DNA from: Malachius bipustulatus
Taxonomy: Eukaryota; Arthropoda; Insecta; Coleoptera; Melyridae
Assembly: GCA_910589415.1 (NCBI GenBank)
Contig: OU342636.1
Span: forward strand, 39,199,735 to 39,263,734
Length of the DNA: 64,000 nt
Reading direction: 5' to 3'
Positions 59,430 through 64,000 of the stretch are shown here, piece by piece; the first letter of the stretch is position 1, and every line of letters begins with the position of its first letter. The position numbers were made by a program, and so were the translations under genes. The notes under the pieces are model-generated. The model was given only the letters and a program-made list of their open reading frames with translations. It was not told where the DNA came from and did not search any database.

Positions 59430-61812
59430 AAACTGATGACAAAGGATTTTCGAGCTATTTTCGAGCTCTTCAATGGTATTTTCGAGCTGTCTCTAGCTTT
59501 CACCGTTTTCCGGAAAATCGCAATTTTTATATTTGTAATGCTTACATTACACCTGACTTTTTTAGATTCAATCTGTGGAGAAACCCAAACAGCACAGGAA
59601 TTTCGAGCTATTTTCGAGCTACTAAATGAGATTTTCGAGCTGTTCCTAGCTCTCGTAATTTTCCAGAAAAACGAAAAAAACCGCTTCGTCGTGCTAGGAT
59701 TTGACCTCAATTTTGAAAGTACGTACTCCCGGAAAAAATGAAAAGCACAGGAATATCGAGCTATTTTCGAGCTATTCAATGAGATTTTCGAGCTGTTTGT
59801 AGCTCTTGTCGTTTTCCGGAAAAACGAAAAAAACCGCTTTGTCGTGCTAGAATTGGACCTAAATTTAGTAAGTAAGTACTCCCGGAAAAAAAGAAAAGCA
59901 CAGGAATATCGAGCTACTTTCGAGCTATTCAATGAGATTTTCGAGCTGTTTGTAGCTCTTGTCGTTTTCCGGAAAAACAAAAAAAACCGCTTTGTCGTGC
60001 TAGAATTGGACCTAAATTTAGTAAGTACTCCCGGAAAAAATGAAAAGCACAGGAATATCGAGCCATTTTCGAGCTACTCAATGAGATTTTCGAGCTGTTC
60101 CTAGCTCTCGTGATTTTCCGGAAAAACGAAAAAAACCGCTTCATCGTGCTAGGATTTGACCTCAATTTTGAAAGTACGTACTCCCGGAAAAAATGAAAAG
60201 CACAGGAATATCGAGCTATTTTCGAGCTATTCAATGAGATTTTCGAGCTGTTTGTAGCTCTTGTCGTTTTCCGGAAAAACGAAAAAAAACCGCTTTGTCG
60301 TGCTAGAATTAGACCTAAATTTAGTAAGTAAGTACTCCCGGAAAAAAATGAAAAGCACAGGAATATCGAGCCATTTTCGAGCTACTCAATGAGATTTTCG
60401 AGCTGTTTGTAGCTCTTGTCGTTTTCCGGAAAAACGAAAAAAACCGCTTTGTCGTGCTAGAATTAGACCTAAATTTAGTAAGTAAGTACTCCCGGAAAAA
60501 ATGAAAAGCACAGGAATATCGAGCCATTTTCGAGCTACTCAATGAGATTTTCGAGCTGTTTGTAGCTCTTGTCGTTTTCCGGAAAAACGAAAAAAACCGC
60601 TTCGTCGTGCTAGAATTGGACCTAAATTTAGTAAGTAAGTACTCCCGGAAAAAATGAAAAGCACAGGAATATCGAGCTATTTTCGAGCTATTCAATGAGA
60701 TTTTCGAGCTGTTTGTAGCTCTTGTCGTTTTCCGGAAAAACGAAAAAAACCGCTTTGTCGTGCTAGAAATGGACCTAAATTTAGTAAGTAAGTACTCCCG
60801 GAAAAAAAGAAAAGCACAGGAATATCGAGCTATTTTCGAGCTATTCAATGAGATTTTCGAACTGTTTGTAGCTCTTGTCGTTCTCCGGAAAAACGAAAAA
60901 AACCGCTTTGTCGTGCTAGAATTGGACCTAAATTTAGTAAGTAAGTACTCCCGGAAAAAATGAAAAGCACAGGAATATCGAGCCATTTTCGAGCTACTCA
61001 ATGAGATTTTCGAGCTGTTTGTAGCTCTTGTCGTTTTCCGGAAAAACGAAAAAAACCGCTTTGTCGTGCTAGAATTGGACCTCAATTTTGAAAGTACGAA
61101 CTCCCGGAAAAAAAGAAAAGCACAGGAATATCGAGCTATTTTCGAGCTATTCAATGAGATTTTCGAGCTGTTTGTAGCTCTTGTCGTTTTCCGGAAAAAC
61201 GAAAAAAACCGCTTCGTCGTGCTAGAATTGGACCTCAATTTTGAAAGTACGAACTCCCGGAAAAAATGAAAAGCACAGGAATATCGAGCTATCTTCGAGC
61301 TATTCAATGAGATTTTCGAGCTGTTTGTAGCTCTTGTCGTTTTCCGGAAAAACGAAAAAAACCGCTTTGTCGTGCTAGAATTGGACCTAAATTTAGTAAG
61401 TAAGTACTCCCGGAAAAAAAGAAAAGCACAGGAATATCGAGCTATTTTCGAGCTATTCAATGAGATTTTCGAGCTGTTTGTAGCTCTTGTCGTTTTCCGG
61501 AAAAACGAAAAAAACCGCTTTGTCGTGCTAGAAATGGACCTAAATTTAGTAAGTAAGTACTCCCGGAAAAAAAGAAAAGCACAGGAATATCGAGCTATTT
61601 TCGAGCTATTCAATGAGATTTTCGAGCTGTTTGTAGCTCTTGTCGTTTTCCGGAAAAACGAAAAAAACCGCTTTGTCGTGCTAGAATTGGACCTAAATTT
61701 AGTAAGTAAGTACTCCCGGAAAAAATGAAAAGCACAGGAATATCGAGCTATTTTCGAGCTATTCAATGAGATTTTCGAGCTGTTTGTAGCTCTTGTCGTT
61801 TTCCGGAAAAAT
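59430..61812. repeat. Satellite array S3 (153-bp units, about 15 copies)
   Basis: Units contain TTTTCGAGCTATT repeats, GTAGCTCTTGTCGTTTTCCG and ACCGCTTTGTCGTGCTAGAA. The measured period is 153 bp (for example 59834 to 59987). Copies in the centre are nearly identical, and those at the left end are diverged. Because 153 is 3 x 51, a 481-codon minus-strand frame (60321-61766) and shorter plus-strand frames run through it; I treat these as by-products. Confidence 0.95.
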
Positions 61813-62535
61813 TGTTTTCATAGGTTTTCGAGAAATTTCATTTTTTCTATAGGCTTTATATAAAAATATAAAATTTTGCAATTTCTCAAATATCGAATAA
61901 CTCGCGAATGTGGCTTAGAAAATATTACATAATACCTTTCTTTCAGGAAATCGCCCAAGCTTTGTTTTTTCTAATAAGTAGCATTTTTCTGATATTTCCG
62001 ACGGTTAACGAGTTATTAGTATAAAAATACTTTTTTCGCCAAAGGGGTGGTTTTTTGGGTGGGACGCGTTGCATCCCCACAACTGGTTTTTGTGTATTTA
62101 GGTATGTTCTATATCCTCTTCACTAACAATTAATGAAGGAAAACCTTAGACAACATTTTATATGAACCTTTGGTACATTTTTTACTTTACCGACTGGACT
62201 ATTGCAGATAATTTGCCAAGATAAAGGCACTTTTATCCATAGAATGAAGATTTTTGGAAAATATCCAAGACATACCTATCTACTTGGTTTTTAAAAATTA
62301 AAATTATATTATAAATTAACCAGGAAATTAGATTCGAACCATGCAAGCAGAGCTGAACCCCAAAAAATGAAAATTCAAATCAACAATTTTTTAACATTTA
62401 TAAGAGTCGTTTCACCTATTACTTACAGTGGCTCCTTCACAGAACAAAATTAGTAATTAATGATAATAATAAAATGAAATATTATCAAAAAGGATTTGCT
62501 TTCTAAGCTTATACTGTTAAGAAAGACGGTATACC
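61813..62535. other. Intergenic: no gene seen
   Basis: AT-rich sequence. Confidence 0.35.
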
Positions 62536-63615
62536 GTGTGACACACAAAGTAGGTACGCGTCATTAGGAAAAAATTTCGTTTCAAGTTAGGAAAAGTTTT
62601 ACATCGCTAATAATTTGTGCTTTCAAAATGATAACAATCATACAAATGACACACACACACCACCTGTCACGTGTCTTTTTCAACTGTACAATTTGACATT
62701 TTTTTGTCAAAAAATTACAAAATATGGCATTAAAAATTTTCGAGAATATCACACGAAAAAGTTGTTTAATATTTCATTTTCGACCCACGTTCCAATTTTG
62801 AACCTTCTAGCTAATTTTTATTTTATTTGTTGAACTGAACATTTTAGACTCGATTTTTGAGTTTAAAAAAATCCGAAACTTGCAAAAAATTATATCATTA
62901 TATCATTTTTATATGATATTCATATTTTAAATGTTAGTTTTGTTTGTGATCCGTTGTTGTTTTAAGTAACGTTTCCTTATAAAAGTAAAAAACGGCAGCA
63001 AAAGCTGATGTGTTCAAATTGGTAGGTACCTACTTGCTTGATGCAAAGTTGATTTAATTTTTACGAATAACTTAACATATGACTTTATTTCGGTTCTTTA
63101 CCAAGTAAATACATACCTACACGGAATTAAATAACAATCCCAACGAAAAATTTTTTTTTACCTTTCATAATATCACTTTTCAAACATAACAAAATATTGT
63201 TTAATTAGTAATAAGGAATATTAGCAATGTAACGGAACCATGAGTGCAGTTAAAGCAATAATAAATTATTGACCAACGGTAAGTTTTCGCTGGGATTGCT
63301 TTTTAATTCGGTGTAGGTGTAAAAAGTCAAATGTTTGGCTTAAATCAACTTTGCATCAAATGTGAACCAATTTTAACATACTTTTCGCTGCCTTTTTTTT
63401 ACTTTTATAAGAAAACGCTATTTAGAACAACAACGGGCCACAAAAATAACATTGCAAAGATGAATATGATATAAGAAAATAAGTTTTTGCAAGTTTCAAA
63501 ATTTTTTAAAACAAAAAAAATATTTTAAAGCACAAACTATTAGCGAAGTCAAAATTTTCCTAAACCGTAAAGGAAAAAATTTTCCCATATGATGCGTACT
63601 TTATGTATCACAATG
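62536..63615. mobile_element. Diverged inverted-repeat element with an asymmetric insertion
   Basis: The left arm (62536-63062) and right arm (63340-63615) pair in order: the outer ACACAAAGTAGGTACGCGTC-like end, CGCTAATAATTTGTGCTTT, TTGTTGTTTTAAGTAACG, CTTATAAAAGTAAAAAA and GATGCAAAGTTGATTTAA, each with its complement. The left arm has about 220 extra bases not present on the right. Confidence 0.75.
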
Positions 63616-63727
63616 TATAAGTAATAAGCAAATAAATAATCCCTTTATAATTATTTTTCTGAAAACTAAGATGTAAAGCTCAGCTTGAGGGAATAATAAT
63701 ATAAATAAATACAATAAATCAACTTAC

Positions 63728-64000
63728 CTGCATTAATGGTTTCATCCACACTTGATTCGATGCCGGTCAATTTTTCGCTTATAATTTCTATCCTTTCTTG
63801 TGCTTTTGTTTTTTCAAGTCCTATATATCCACTTTTGCTGCTTAATAATAGAAAGAGGATGCTTTCCAAATTAAATTCGGCGTCTGCTTTATTTGTGCAT
63901 AAGACTAAAAGTCCAATACAACACAAATAGAATTTTTTCAGTCCTGCATTGTTACTTTTCAGAAACACCACAAATTTGTGAATAAAATGCGCAAAGTCGA
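63728..64000 (-). CDS. Exon of an unrecognised, probably secreted or membrane-anchored protein (partial)
   Basis: The minus-strand frame is open from the window edge to a strong donor, GCAG|GTAAGT, phase 1. It has a basic-hydrophobic stretch, KKFYLCCIGLLVLCTNKADA, typical of a signal peptide with cleavage before EFNLES, then a polar helical segment with KTKAQERIEIISEKL. There is no in-frame ATG in view, so the start lies beyond the window or in another exon. The next exon downstream was not found. I do not recognise the family. Confidence 0.45.

Noticed and set aside
60321..61766. 481-codon minus-strand open frame as a protein gene
   Set aside because: It lies wholly in the 153-bp satellite, whose period is divisible by three; the opposite strand is also partly open. 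No splice or promoter support.
62331..62341. GATTCGAACC as a tRNA B box on the minus strand
   Set aside because: No A box, anticodon arm or acceptor stem can be folded around it.

Overview
The window is nuclear DNA from an animal, almost certainly an insect. It has spliced genes with GT-AG introns, a 32-kb first intron, GC-rich coding exons in AT-rich non-coding DNA, non-LTR retrotransposon pieces, several classes of terminal-inverted-repeat (TIR) DNA transposons, and long satellites. Scattered TAGGTACCTACC runs and TA-flanked elements ending in CAGGGTG fit an insect, but I cannot fix the order.

Layout. 1-964 (+) is the 3' part of a divergent Wntless-like gene. 2311-4779 (+) is a complete two-exon Wntless (wls) gene whose single intron is filled by a MITE. 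6.2-9.1 kb holds a deleted non-LTR element (- strand) inside a local direct-repeat field, followed by a perfect 121-bp-arm palindrome. 12031-53143 (-) is a nine-exon Rho GTPase-activating protein gene with PH, Ras-associating (RA) and RhoGAP domains in the ARHGAP20 order. Its exon phases close exactly to 666 codons plus a stop, and one intron is GC-AG. 53.1-53.6 kb is its probable promoter and leader. 63728-64000 (-) is an exon of a candidate secreted or membrane protein that runs off the window.

The RhoGAP introns hold most of the unusual material. Intron 2 contains three copies of an hsp70-like promoter (heat-shock elements plus TATA box) with no heat-shock coding region after them; the leader of the third copy carries a TIR transposon insertion. 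Intron 1 contains a PIF/Harbinger-like transposon with recognisable transposase remnants and a palindromic MITE inserted inside them, a jockey-like RNase H relic, a piggyBac-like non-autonomous element with TTAA duplications, at least four CAGGGTG-type palindromic elements and three satellite arrays. Two more satellite arrays lie upstream of the gene (55.3-56.9 and 59.4-61.8 kb). Five arrays fall into three families, and the two intronic families show higher-order repeats.

Functional picture. Wntless carries lipidated Wnt ligands through the secretory pathway; its tandem partner keeps the membrane core and a YxxPhi endocytic signal but is strongly diverged. The RhoGAP protein is a signalling adaptor and Rho inactivator with a proline-rich tail and a possible C-terminal PDZ ligand. 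The two loci are neighbours, with no evidence of shared regulation. Most other long open frames are satellite or transposon artefacts.
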